Shown one piece after another: positions 1 to 7,891 of a stretch of 64,000 bases of DNA. Each line of letters opens with the position of its first letter. The stretch's first letter is position 1. The DNA lies in NCBI RefSeq assembly GCF_001275385.1, contig NZ_LGIW01000011.1, positions 1-64,000 of the forward strand, given 5' to 3'. The translations under genes and the position numbers were made by a program. Source of the stretch: Exiguobacterium sp. BMC-KP. GTDB lineage: Bacteria; Bacillota; Bacilli; Exiguobacteriales; Exiguobacteriaceae. Below the pieces are notes generated by a model. It ran no database searches. It was not told the DNA's origin and saw only the letters and a program-made list of their open reading frames with translations.

Positions 1-21
1 ATCGAATGCACTACAAGGAAC

Positions 22-55
22 AGAAAAAAGTATGCGCCGGCGCATACTTTTTTCT
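22..55. repeat. Long perfect palindrome, copy 1 of 3
   Basis: The core GTATGCGCCGGCGCATAC is flanked by A6 and T6 and extends to a 34-bp perfect palindrome. The same 28-bp sequence recurs at 230-257 and 447-474, with centres 205 and 217 bp apart. There is no loop, so a dimeric DNA-binding protein site is more likely than three terminators. It lies in a 540-bp stretch without a credible gene, next to replication and partition genes. A partition centromere or replication-control site is an inference. Confidence 0.8.
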
Positions 56-229
56 CCCTCATGCTGATATAGTACGTCGTCTCTTGTGATGTCCATCCCG
101 AAATCGACACTCGATCAGGACGACTAATGGTTTCTTGATCTACACCCACAACTCATAGTCCACACTTTTCGTCGAAAAGATCAGACGCTGATAAATCTGA
201 GGGCAGTCGATGAGAATGAAGAGCTTCAG

Positions 230-257
230 AAAAAGTATGCGCCGGCGCATACTTTTT
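230..257. repeat. Long perfect palindrome, copy 2 of 3
   Basis: Identical to the first copy over 28 bp (A5, core GTATGCGCCGGCGCATAC, T5). The bases between copies are unrelated, so only the palindrome is conserved, as expected for a protein-binding site. Confidence 0.8.
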
Positions 258-446
258 TGTTCACATTCGCCTACTCATCCTAACGATGCATCTGTCATCT
301 TATGATTCAATATTCGGATTCGAATCCGGCTGATCGTTCCATGCATAGATCAATCATTCCTTGGCTTCAAACAATCAAGGAAGATGACTTCACGAAGCGG
401 ATGAGTTTGCACAGATCCTAGATGTAGCAAGGCCGATGTATCTCTC

Positions 447-474
447 AAAAAGTATGCGCCGGCGCATACTTTTT
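447..474. repeat. Long perfect palindrome, copy 3 of 3
   Basis: Third identical 28-bp copy, ending 67 bp before the start of the replication-type gene at 542. From this position it could also control that gene's promoter. Confidence 0.8.
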
Positions 475-541
475 TCTGATTTCCCCGTACATCCTAGGAC
501 GTGATATGCTAGACGTATCGAAAAAGGGGGGGCGATGTAAA

Positions 542-1975
542 ATGGACAGCTCATCATCCGTCCAACACCGACAACTCGTCGTCTCTCAGGCAGCCAAGAC
601 GCTGCTAGAGAACGACGTCACCGAACATCTCACCTCGATCGACATCGTCGACGTCGAGGCATACGTCAATCAGCTCTATGAGGAATGTTACGAGTTCCAG
701 AACGAGGAGGACGTCTACACGAAGCTCCGCTACTACTCGTTCAAGAAACTGAAGAGAAGATGGGTCCGGTCCGCCATCCGCAACTATGTCGAGAACAAGG
801 GACCGATGAAGGAGCTACGGGGACTCCATAAGATGTACCTCGAGTTCTGGGACATCTCCGGGAAGGAAGGCTTCCAACGAAAGTTCTCTGCCGACAGCGT
901 AGAGGACCTCATGCAGGAACATATACGCGAGCTAGAGGAGTGGGCCGAGAACAACAACCTTCTCATCCATACGTATCCACATTGGGGACAGAAGACGAAG
1001 AACCAGCGGACGAGCACCATGCGGACCGACATCCTGATGGTCATCGGGGAGGTCGCGAAGGGCCTCAAGCGCGTCCAGCCGAAGGCACATGTCGCGACGT
1101 CCACCTCGATCACCGTCCCGTTCTTCGGACTGGCCGATCGCATGAAGAACACGACCGAGAAGTTCAGCCAAGGGGAGGGGACGTTGACGGACCTCTCGCT
1201 CGACCTACATGACTATTCTGCCGTCGTACCGAAGTACAAGCAGGGCGTGCCGAACAATCTATCCGTCCTCGTCAGCAACGAGTTCCTCGCCGAACTCGAC
1301 GGGAAGGTCCCTGATCTCGATTCACGTGATTTCGAGGCGTTCAACGAAATCCTGTCCTATCGTGACATGACGTTCCAGACGAACCGGAAGATTGTCTTCC
1401 CGATCTCCAAGCTGGTCAAGAAGATCTACGGGAACGATAGTGGAAAGAGCTACGCCTTGACGACGCAGCGTCTCGTCAAGCTCGGTTATTATCGCGTCGC
1501 CGTCAGGAACGAGGAAGGGGACCTCTCCATCTTCGGTCTGTTCTCCTCCGTCAAAATCAGCGGGGCGTCAGCCATCCAGCGCGACACCCAGATCACCGTG
1601 ACCGTCTCGGAGGAGGTCTATGACGACCTGCTCAAGCAGCAGATCATCAGCATCTACGGGGAACAGATCGAACGACTGAAGGGGACGTTCGCCTATCATC
1701 TATCTTTTGTCCTGCAGAAGGAACGTCTCACCTCCTTCCAGCTCAAGGAGGAGATGCCGGCGAAGCGGCACTGGCGACAGTTCACCCATTCCATCCGCTT
1801 CAACAAGAGTCGGAAGGCCGAGAACCTGAAGGAGCTCGAGACGAACCTCGACCGGATCAAAGACCTCGACTTCATCATCCAGGACTGGCACCGTTCAGGG
1901 GACTATTATTTCCTCTATTTCCATCCGCTCGAGCGGTGGGAGCTCGACGACCGCAGCAACGTACTACTTCTCTGA
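542..1975 (+). CDS. Putative plasmid replication/initiator-type protein
   Basis: A 477-residue soluble, strongly charged protein. The ATG at 542 is chosen over an upstream ATG at 506 because the G-rich ribosome binding site (AAGGGGGGG) sits just before it. No enzymatic motif is obvious. The region around residues 290-350 (SKLVKKIYGN, then QRLVKLGYYRVAV) looks like a winged-helix unit, as in plasmid Rep proteins. It is monocistronic, lying between three palindromes upstream and a terminator and iteron array downstream. That position suggests a role in replication or copy control. The alternative initiator is the gene at 2963, directly behind the iterons. The family was not recognised; function is inferred from context. 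Confidence 0.6.
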   Translation: MDSSSSVQHRQLVVSQAAKTLLENDVTEHLTSIDIVDVEAYVNQLYEECYEFQNEEDVYTKLRYYSFKKLKRRWVRSAIRNYVENKGPMKELRGLHKMYLEFWDISGKEGFQRKFSADSVEDLMQEHIRELEEWAENNNLLIHTYPHWGQKTKNQRTSTMRTDILMVIGEVAKGLKRVQPKAHVATSTSITVPFFGLADRMKNTTEKFSQGEGTLTDLSLDLHDYSAVVPKYKQGVPNNLSVLVSNEFLAELDGKVPDLDSRDFEAFNEILSYRDMTFQTNRKIVFPISKLVKKIYGNDSGKSYALTTQRLVKLGYYRVAVRNEEGDLSIFGLFSSVKISGASAIQRDTQITVTVSEEVYDDLLKQQIISIYGEQIERLKGTFAYHLSFVLQKERLTSFQLKEEMPAKRHWRQFTHSIRFNKSRKAENLKELETNLDRIKDLDFIIQDWHRSGDYYFLYFHPLERWELDDRSNVLLL

Positions 1976-2034
1976 GGGAGACGGTCATGGGGACGGACGC
2001 GTCCGTAAAGTGACAGATGTATATAATAGAAGGA

Positions 2035-2068
2035 GAGCGTCCGGATTTTCATCCGAACGCTCTTTTTT
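2035..2068 (+). terminator. Rho-independent terminator after the 542-1975 gene
   Basis: Stem GAGCGTCCGGAT paired with ATCCGAACGCTC (one mismatch), followed by T6. A separate 14-bp palindrome, ACGGACGCGTCCGT, lies at 1993-2006 between the stop codon and this hairpin. Confidence 0.8.
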
Positions 2069-2169
2069 CTATGCTTCATCGAGCAACTACATATGAATGA
2101 GCATCAATCTTCTGGATGATGAGATTCTGATGATGAAAAAACCATGATCGATTCCATCATCACGAAATT

Positions 2170-2897
2170 GGTCGTCGGATGCCGTACCCTACATACGGAT
2201 ATCGGTAGCGAACCATGATCGTCATATTCATGACAATCAATGATCGAAGAAGCGTCTATTTTTAAAATAAGAACTTATGTTCTTATTTTATTTAATTCTA
2301 TCTCTCGAGAAGTATGACCAGAAAAAAATCTACATCAGAAACATTTGTCGAAATATGTCGTAAAACGACCAATTTTCGATTTTGGTCGTCCATTTCCGTA
2401 CCAGAATGACATTCATCAGACGAATCAAAACGTTTTTTGTCGTTTTCGACCGTACTGGAACAACACTTTCACTATCTTGGTCGTCATTCACCGTACTGAA
2501 ACTACACTTTTGAAGTATTGGTCGCCTTTCACCGTACCGGAGCGACATTTTTAAGATTTCCTGGGATTTCTCAAATTTTTTTTAGGACATCCCGCGACAA
2601 GATTTGTCGTCTTTCACCGTACCGGAACGACACTTTTTCTTGTTCTGGTCGCCCAGCGCCGTACCGGAACGACACTTTCGGCGTTCTGGTCGCCTTTCAC
2701 CGTACTGGAGCGACATCCATCAGTCAGAAAGCCTTGAAAATACTGGCGAAGAGGGGCCACCGATGGCTCCATGTCGGGATTCCGACGATTTTGGTCGTTT
2801 TCGACCGTACCGAAATGACATCTTTTCCCCCCCTGGAAACGGCTTCATATCAACGTTTCTGGCGCATTGGTCGTTTTTCACCGTACCGGAGACGCGT
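2170..2897. repeat. Iteron array, probable replication origin
   Basis: Nine related 29-bp repeats start at 2384, 2438, 2479, 2520, 2605, 2647, 2688, 2793 and 2869, and a more decayed tenth starts at 2170. The shared parts are GGTCG at the left, CCGTACYGGA in the middle and GACAY at the right; GTCG and CGAC at the ends form an imperfect dyad. Several starts are 41 or 42 bp apart and one is 85, close to whole multiples of four helical turns, so the bound protein would stack on one face. An AT-rich segment at 2255-2310 could be the unwinding element. No credible gene lies inside; the open frames over the repeats are artefacts of their phase. Confidence 0.8.
2264..2289. promoter_or_regulatory. 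LexA-like palindrome beside the iterons
   Basis: Perfect 11-4-11 dyad with core AAGAACTTATGTTCTT. GAAC-N4-GTTC matches the framework of the Gram-positive LexA (DinR) box, although the inner four bases deviate from consensus. The same 16-bp core occurs at 57448-57463 next to a good promoter. No gene starts immediately on either side, so its role here (damage-linked replication control, or part of the unwinding element) is unknown. Confidence 0.5.
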
Positions 2898-2962
2898 TTT
2901 GACAGTTCTCCTCAAGGACAGGATACTAGGCTTAATAGTCCAGAGTAGGGGAGGTGTAGGCA

Positions 2963-4039
2963 ATGTCGATGAATCAGCAGAATAGACACGTATTGGTCGC
3001 GAACAAGGTGTTGATCGCCATGAGCGGTCTGACGCGTTGGACGAAGCGAGAAGAAAGCTTCATGTATGAGCAGCATCACTATAACATCCCAGGACCGTTC
3101 CTCGCCCTGAAATGGACGAAGTCGCGGATCCGTCATCTTCTCACGCTTCTCTCGCATTGTGACGACAAGGGCATGCTGTCCCTCGTCGAGAGCGAGGCGC
3201 TCGCGGACCATGCCCGGACCTCCGTCCGTTCGTTGCACGACAACCTCCGTCTGTTCGAGCAGGCGGGGCTCATCCGCTATGACTTCCATTTCACCGGCGT
3301 CCTGTCGATCGAGCTCATCGACTATCTCTCCAACTATCGTGACCTCACGGAAGAATCCGGCAGTATCGGTTCGAAGACGGGATATACCTCCATCTGGTGT
3401 GGGATGATCCGTCATCTCATGGAGATCGACCACGTCAACATCCTGCGCGTGGCATTGCGTGCCCTCGTGCAGGTGGAACGGGACATCCATGTCCAATCCC
3501 AGGAGAAGGCCATCCTCACCTATGACGAGGTGAAGGGCTTCCTCCCTCGCTATTGTGGCCATCGTCTCGCGGTGAAGGGCATGCTCGACCAGCTCTCACG
3601 CCTCTTCGACGTGCAACTCGTCGAGGACACGAAGGACTTCCTGTCGGCCGTCAAGGACAACATCTCGCTCAAGCGACGCATACATACCGTCACACGTCCG
3701 CTCATGTTCCAGATGAAGATCGGGGAGCAGGTCGACAGCAGACGCATCCGCGAGGCGGAACGCGCGAGCACGCTCATCGGTTGGTTCGACCTTCGTGAGG
3801 TGGCTCGTGACTTCGTCGACTTCGACCTGCTCGAGGTACCGCAGTCCTCCCTCAAGTCGCTCAGCGACACATACGGGTTCGAGGCCTGTGACGAGGTCCT
3901 GCGTTCGATCCGGAACGACTTCCTCCGCTACGGCGAACGCCTGCAGGAGACGGACGTCTATAGTCTCTTCTTCCAGTCCCCGGTCCTCTATCTCAATGAG
4001 CGTCTGAGACGACTCTCGGAAAAATTGGCCATCGCATGA
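2963..4039 (+). CDS. Winged-helix replication-type protein
   Basis: A 358-residue protein starting at ATG 2963 with ribosome binding site GGGGAGGTG. Residues about 50-115 form a winged-helix-like unit (HARTSVRSLHDNLRLFEQAG, then LIRYDF). It is transcribed away from the iteron array, which ends 66 bp upstream. This is the usual layout of an iteron-binding Rep gene and its operator-origin, so it may be the true initiator. No catalytic residues were recognised and the C-terminal half is unassigned. It shares the GC-rich codon style of the partition operon. A transcriptional regulator is the alternative. Confidence 0.6.
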   Translation: MSMNQQNRHVLVANKVLIAMSGLTRWTKREESFMYEQHHYNIPGPFLALKWTKSRIRHLLTLLSHCDDKGMLSLVESEALADHARTSVRSLHDNLRLFEQAGLIRYDFHFTGVLSIELIDYLSNYRDLTEESGSIGSKTGYTSIWCGMIRHLMEIDHVNILRVALRALVQVERDIHVQSQEKAILTYDEVKGFLPRYCGHRLAVKGMLDQLSRLFDVQLVEDTKDFLSAVKDNISLKRRIHTVTRPLMFQMKIGEQVDSRRIREAERASTLIGWFDLREVARDFVDFDLLEVPQSSLKSLSDTYGFEACDEVLRSIRNDFLRYGERLQETDVYSLFFQSPVLYLNERLRRLSEKLAIA

Positions 4040-4521
4040 TGGTCTATTTGTCATGCCCTTTTCTGAAAAAAATGATGAAAACGAGGCAAATCACCCCTGA
4101 TATCGGCGTCATCGGCCTCGAAAAAGAGAGTCTCCGCATCCAGGATATCCGTCCAGACGATTTTTAGAATGTGTCATACCGTTCAGGAAAAAAAACAAAT
4201 ATACAGGACATAAAAAAAGCTAGTGGATGCAGAGAAACGACTCATATTGAACGAAAACGAGCAGTCAGGGCGCATAATCCAGATAAAGGCGAACTTCTCC
4301 AAATCATCATGTCTCTTTATCGGACTTCGATTTCGAAAGGGAACGTTGGTATCACGGGCTCCATGATCGATTCACGTTTTCCAATTCTTTTTAATTCTTT
4401 TTTAATCCCTTCAATCTCCTAGAATGTCTGTAATGATGATAATCTGGTTAACCCTCATGTCATCATCTTGGAGAGGAGAACCCCTCTCTGGTGATCGAAG
4501 TTCGAGAAGACTAAAAAACAT
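4040..4521. other. Non-coding gap between the rep gene and the par operon
   Basis: About 480 bp without a credible gene. An open frame at 4171-4422 lacks a ribosome binding site and protein-like composition. A short hairpin (GAGAGG / CCTCTC) lies near 4471-4489. Otherwise nothing is recognised. Confidence 0.5.
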
Positions 4522-4573
4522 GTTGTATACATTTCGATGTCGAAATGTATACAACTTAAATATAGTGTATACA
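4522..4573 (+). promoter_or_regulatory. Par operon operator/promoter
   Basis: A perfect 15-2-15 palindrome (4523-4554, left arm TTGTATACATTTCGA; outer G-C pair at 4522/4555) is followed by another TGTATACA at 4566-4573. It lies 90-140 bp before parA. It contains TTGTAT and TATACA separated by 19 bp, a suboptimal promoter that would be covered by the operator. This fits autoregulation by a ParA or RHH partner, and it could also act as the centromere. A degenerate copy lies at 57031-57056. Confidence 0.65.
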
Positions 4574-4662
4574 TATGAATTTCATAAAAAATCGATATCG
4601 AACGATAAAAATGGTTGTCTTCAATCCTCTCGTATGTGATGATGGAGACAGAAAGGGGAGAG

Positions 4663-5445
4663 ATGATGAACATTCTGACGTTCTACATATCAAAGGGAGG
4701 TTCCGGGAAGACGACCTGTTCCCTCAACATGGGGCATGCACTCGGTGAACTCGGACAACGCACCCTGCTCGTGGACCTCGATCCACAAGGTTCCCTCAGC
4801 AAGCTGATGCTGAAGGAGTCCGATACGATCAAATACATGACGCTCTTCGACGTCCAGGCGCGCGGACTCGCCATCGAAGAGATTTTGTTCGACGACGAGA
4901 GACACAACATCAGCCTTCTCCCCTCGAACGAACGGAACGCACGACTCATCAACCTGATATCGGAACAGGACAAACTCTTCCTGTTGAAGGATCTGCTCGC
5001 ACCGCTCGCGGAGGAGTTCGACTGGATCATCCTCGACTCCGTCCCGTCGATCAACGAGCTGTCGAAGGTCGTCCTGTCCTGCGCGGACCATGTCATCGTG
5101 CCCTTCATGCCGAAGAAGCTCGTCTTCGACCAGCTCGGGAGCACCATCCGGACGATCCGGCAGGTGAAGAAGTACTATAACGACTCGCTCGAGCTGACGG
5201 GCATCATGCCGGTCGCCTTCGACGCGGGACTGAAGGCCGATCGCGATTACGCGGAGGCCATGGGACGACTCGCAGAGGAGGAGGGGCTCGACGTGCTCCC
5301 ATCCGTCAGACGTGCAGCCTTCATCGAGAAGGCCGCCGACAACGGGAAGAGCGTGCTGCAGTACAAGTCGAAGGAAGGGCAAGAGCTCGCCGCACCATTC
5401 AGGGAGCTCGCCCGTCGCATGGTCGAGGGAGGGAAGGACGCATGA
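4663..5445 (+). CDS. parA: ParA-family partition ATPase (first of two)
   Basis: A 260-residue ParA/Soj-type ATPase that would position plasmid copies by nucleoid-associated gradients. The deviant Walker A motif KGGSGKTT lies near residue 12, DLDPQGS follows near 40, and DSVPS marks the Walker B region near 125. The start is the ATG at 4663 with ribosome binding site AGGGGAG; a longer frame from 4615 has no such site. It is first in a four-gene operon, with its stop overlapping the next start as ATGA. A second ParA follows in the same transcript, which is unusual. Regulation is probably through the palindrome at 4523-4554. Confidence 0.9.
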   Translation: MMNILTFYISKGGSGKTTCSLNMGHALGELGQRTLLVDLDPQGSLSKLMLKESDTIKYMTLFDVQARGLAIEEILFDDERHNISLLPSNERNARLINLISEQDKLFLLKDLLAPLAEEFDWIILDSVPSINELSKVVLSCADHVIVPFMPKKLVFDQLGSTIRTIRQVKKYYNDSLELTGIMPVAFDAGLKADRDYAEAMGRLAEEEGLDVLPSVRRAAFIEKAADNGKSVLQYKSKEGQELAAPFRELARRMVEGGKDA

Positions 5446-6125
5446 AGGCACGGAACAAGCAAATCCATAAGATCAAGCCCCAGGAGCAACATCCGTATCG
5501 GAGCGGGTTGACGGACATCGGCTCCGTCGTCCAGAAGCTCCCCGTGTCGAAGGACCTCGAGAACCTCGCGATCGAGATCAAGGAGCTCGCGCGCGTGCAG
5601 ACGATATCGGTCTTCGAGATCGGCAAACGCCTCTCGATAGCGAAGTCGGAGATGCACGATGGAAAGGAATGGCAAGGGTTCCTCGAGACGGTCCAGATGT
5701 CGAACTCGCTCGCCTCGAGGTACGTCAAGGCCTATGACACGCTCCAACCGTTCGAGGAGTCGCTCGGGAAGCTGCCGGCCTCGAAAATCTTCGAGCTCAT
5801 GTACGTCGAGGACCCGGAGGACGTCGTGCTCAACGGCCTACCCGTGGAAGGCGGGCGGAAACCGATAGAGGAGGCGACCGTACGTGAACTCCGGGCTAGC
5901 CGCTCTACCACGTCGGGCGTGAAGGTCAGCGCCTTCCGTCAGAAGAAGACGACGTCGACGGTCCTGTCGGCACGCGTGCCGACGGACACATCGGAACGCC
6001 TCCATGCGCTCGCGAGCGCACGAGGGCTCAGCATCAGCGAATATTTGTCACGATTGATAGAGGAATCGCTCGACCACGACATCGTGGAGGGCTCAGGTGA
6101 GATGGAAGGGGAAGAGAGACCATGA
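5442..6125 (+). CDS. DUF3102-like/RHH partition partner (first of two)
   Basis: 227 residues. Residues about 40-105 resemble the DUF3102 type of plasmid protein (ISVFEIGKRLSIAK, then a Trp-containing segment and a helix-turn-helix-like stretch). The C-terminus (residues about 170-212) looks like a ribbon-helix-helix DNA-binding unit (ARVPTDTSERLHALASARG, then LSISEYLSRLIEESL). It overlaps both neighbouring genes by 4 bp (ATGA), so it is translationally coupled to the ParAs. The likely role is the centromere-binding adaptor and operon repressor. No ParB CTPase or KorB-type domain is seen. The family assignment is by pattern only. Confidence 0.7.
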   Translation: MKARNKQIHKIKPQEQHPYRSGLTDIGSVVQKLPVSKDLENLAIEIKELARVQTISVFEIGKRLSIAKSEMHDGKEWQGFLETVQMSNSLASRYVKAYDTLQPFEESLGKLPASKIFELMYVEDPEDVVLNGLPVEGGRKPIEEATVRELRASRSTTSGVKVSAFRQKKTTSTVLSARVPTDTSERLHALASARGLSISEYLSRLIEESLDHDIVEGSGEMEGEERP

Positions 6126-6898
6126 AGAAAATCGCGTTATACAACCGTAAGGGCGGGGTCGGGAAGTCGACGACGACGATCAACCTCGCACATGCCTACG
6201 CCAGGGAGGGTCTCCGTGTACTCGTGATCGACGCGGACGACCAGGCGTCGACCTCGAATGGTCTCGGGCTGACCGAGGACTATCCAGGGAAGGTGCTGCT
6301 CGACTGTCTAATCAACGAGGATGACCCATACTACGCACCGATCGAGCAGGTCATCGTCAACTGCGAGTACGAGACGGGGACGGTCCATCTCGTACCGACG
6401 CGTCGCTCCGCCTCGCCGACCGGCCTGACGAGCCAGATGGGCTATGAGTTCCGCCTGAGGGAAGAGCTCGCACGCGTCGAGGAATTGTTCGACGTCTGCC
6501 TCATCGACTGCCCGGGATCGACGTCCGCCCTGAACCCCTATGCCCGCTGCGCATTGGTCGCACAGGACATCATCGTGATGCCGGTACAGATGCAGAAGTT
6601 CTCGATGGACGCCGTCTACACGGCACCTGAGGAGCTCGAGGAAATCAGACGCTACAAGGAGGACATCCACATCGCGGCCTTCGTGCCGACGATGGTCGGG
6701 ACGCGCTCGCGTGGGGACCTGACGACGGTCGAGGAACTCGTCGACCTCGGACGGGAAGTCGGCATACCCGTGTTGACGACGATCCCATACATGGTGAAGG
6801 TACAGTCGCTACAGCGTGAGTCCCGCCCGGTCATCGACCACAAGGGTCCGGCCACGGACGCGTACCTGAAGCTCGCGGAGGAGGTGCTCGCATTATGA
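6122..6898 (+). CDS. parA: ParA-family partition ATPase (second)
   Basis: 258 residues, starting MKKIALYNRKGGVGKSTTT with the canonical deviant Walker A KGGVGKST, then DADDQAS near residue 40 and LIDCPGS near 125. It differs clearly from the first ParA (KGGVGKST against KGGSGKTT, short N-terminus), so the pair is not a recent duplication. It begins inside the stop of the RHH partner and ends inside the start of the next gene. It may serve a second centromere, form mixed polymers with the first ParA, or be a McdA-like positioning ATPase with another cargo. Confidence 0.9.
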   Translation: MKKIALYNRKGGVGKSTTTINLAHAYAREGLRVLVIDADDQASTSNGLGLTEDYPGKVLLDCLINEDDPYYAPIEQVIVNCEYETGTVHLVPTRRSASPTGLTSQMGYEFRLREELARVEELFDVCLIDCPGSTSALNPYARCALVAQDIIVMPVQMQKFSMDAVYTAPEELEEIRRYKEDIHIAAFVPTMVGTRSRGDLTTVEELVDLGREVGIPVLTTIPYMVKVQSLQRESRPVIDHKGPATDAYLKLAEEVLAL

Positions 6899-7683
6899 GT
6901 CGCAAGAAGAACGCACCGAAGTTCTCGAGCTTCCAGGCGAACGGCGCGCTCCCTGAGGCGACGAACCCGAACACGGACGCACGTGGGGAGAAGGTCGACG
7001 CCGTCAAGAAGTTCTCCTCGCCGACGAGCGTCGCGAACCCGTATCAATCCCTGTCCGCGACCTCGTTATCCCGCGTCGTGACGAAGAAGCTACCCGAGAA
7101 CATGGACGGGTTGGTCCAGTACTACAACCACATCGATGCCATCCATGCGACGAGCTTCGTCGAGAAGTGCCGCGTGCTCGCGCACGCCAACGCCATCTTC
7201 CGCTACGAGGGGACGCGTGACGGCTTCCGGCAGGAGGAGGGCGGATGGCTCGAGTTCGTCGGGCGCATCGGCCTGTCGCAGTCACAGGTGAGCCGCTTCG
7301 TCTCGTTCTGGAACGTGTTCGGCGAGGAGTTGCTCGTCCGCGCGGTCGAGGAGGAGCTGACGGCGTCGAAGCTCGCCGAGCTGCTGTCCTGGCCGGAGGA
7401 CCCACGGGCGGTCATGCTCGAGGGGCGTACATACCAGGTCGGGGACGGGGAGAAGACCGTCTACGAGATGACGCGGGAGGAGCTCCGCGAGGTCAAGCGG
7501 ATGCTAGGCGACCGCAAGGAGCGTCGTGTCATCGAGCAGCCTACCAAGAGTCGTCCCGTCAAGCTTCGGATCGACTTCGGCGACGACGATCCGTTGTTGA
7601 AGAACCTACAGGAACGTGCGAAGGAAGAGGGCAGCAGCCCGGAGGACATCATCCGGCTCGCGCTCGAGCAATATCTGCGCTGA
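6895..7683 (+). CDS. DUF3102-like/RHH partition partner (second)
   Basis: 262 residues: a Ser/Asn-rich N-terminal 60, then a DUF3102-like middle (about 85-170, including GLSQSQVSRFVSFWNVFGEE, a probable helix-turn-helix), and a C-terminal ribbon-helix-helix-like segment ending EDIIRLALEQYLR. The architecture parallels the partner at 5442 with little sequence identity, so the operon encodes two ParA/partner pairs. It is the last gene of the operon, and a hairpin follows at 7692-7735. It probably binds DNA and stimulates one or both ParA proteins. Confidence 0.7.
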   Translation: MSRKKNAPKFSSFQANGALPEATNPNTDARGEKVDAVKKFSSPTSVANPYQSLSATSLSRVVTKKLPENMDGLVQYYNHIDAIHATSFVEKCRVLAHANAIFRYEGTRDGFRQEEGGWLEFVGRIGLSQSQVSRFVSFWNVFGEELLVRAVEEELTASKLAELLSWPEDPRAVMLEGRTYQVGDGEKTVYEMTREELREVKRMLGDRKERRVIEQPTKSRPVKLRIDFGDDDPLLKNLQERAKEEGSSPEDIIRLALEQYLR

Positions 7684-7691
7684 GGCGCTGC

Positions 7692-7735
7692 GAAGAAGAC
7701 AGGCATCCGTTGAGAGGGTGTCTGTTTGCGTCTTC
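7692..7735 (+). terminator. Hairpin ending the par operon
   Basis: ACAGGCATCC pairs with GGGTGTCTGT (G-U pairs allowed), inside an outer GAAGA/TCTTC pair. There is no proper T-tract, so termination strength is uncertain. Confidence 0.4.
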
Positions 7736-7891
7736 CGGAAAAAATAGGGGTATAGTTATAAAATCCAAGCATTTTGTGGATTTTCTGATGAAATGGATTG
7801 TCTTTATTTTCAATATATGTGTAAGATTTAGATGAGACGAAGTGGCCATCATGGGATTGTCACACAAGAATTTTGGGAGGAATCACAAGCT

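Noticed and set aside
22-474. Three rho-independent terminators
   Set aside because: There is no loop, the 28 bp are identical in all copies, flanks are symmetric A and T runs, and no genes end there.
2170-2897. CRISPR array
   Set aside because: The repeats are degenerate, carry internal dyads and have irregular spacing with no constant spacer length; no cas gene is present. Iterons fit better.
2518-2985. 155-residue open frame across the iterons
   Set aside because: It exists because the repeats keep one frame open; its protein is a chain of repeated RTGATF-like phrases and no ribosome binding site is seen.
4171-4422. 83-residue open frame before the par operon
   Set aside because: No ribosome binding site, no protein-like hydrophobic pattern, and it crosses irregular low-complexity sequence.
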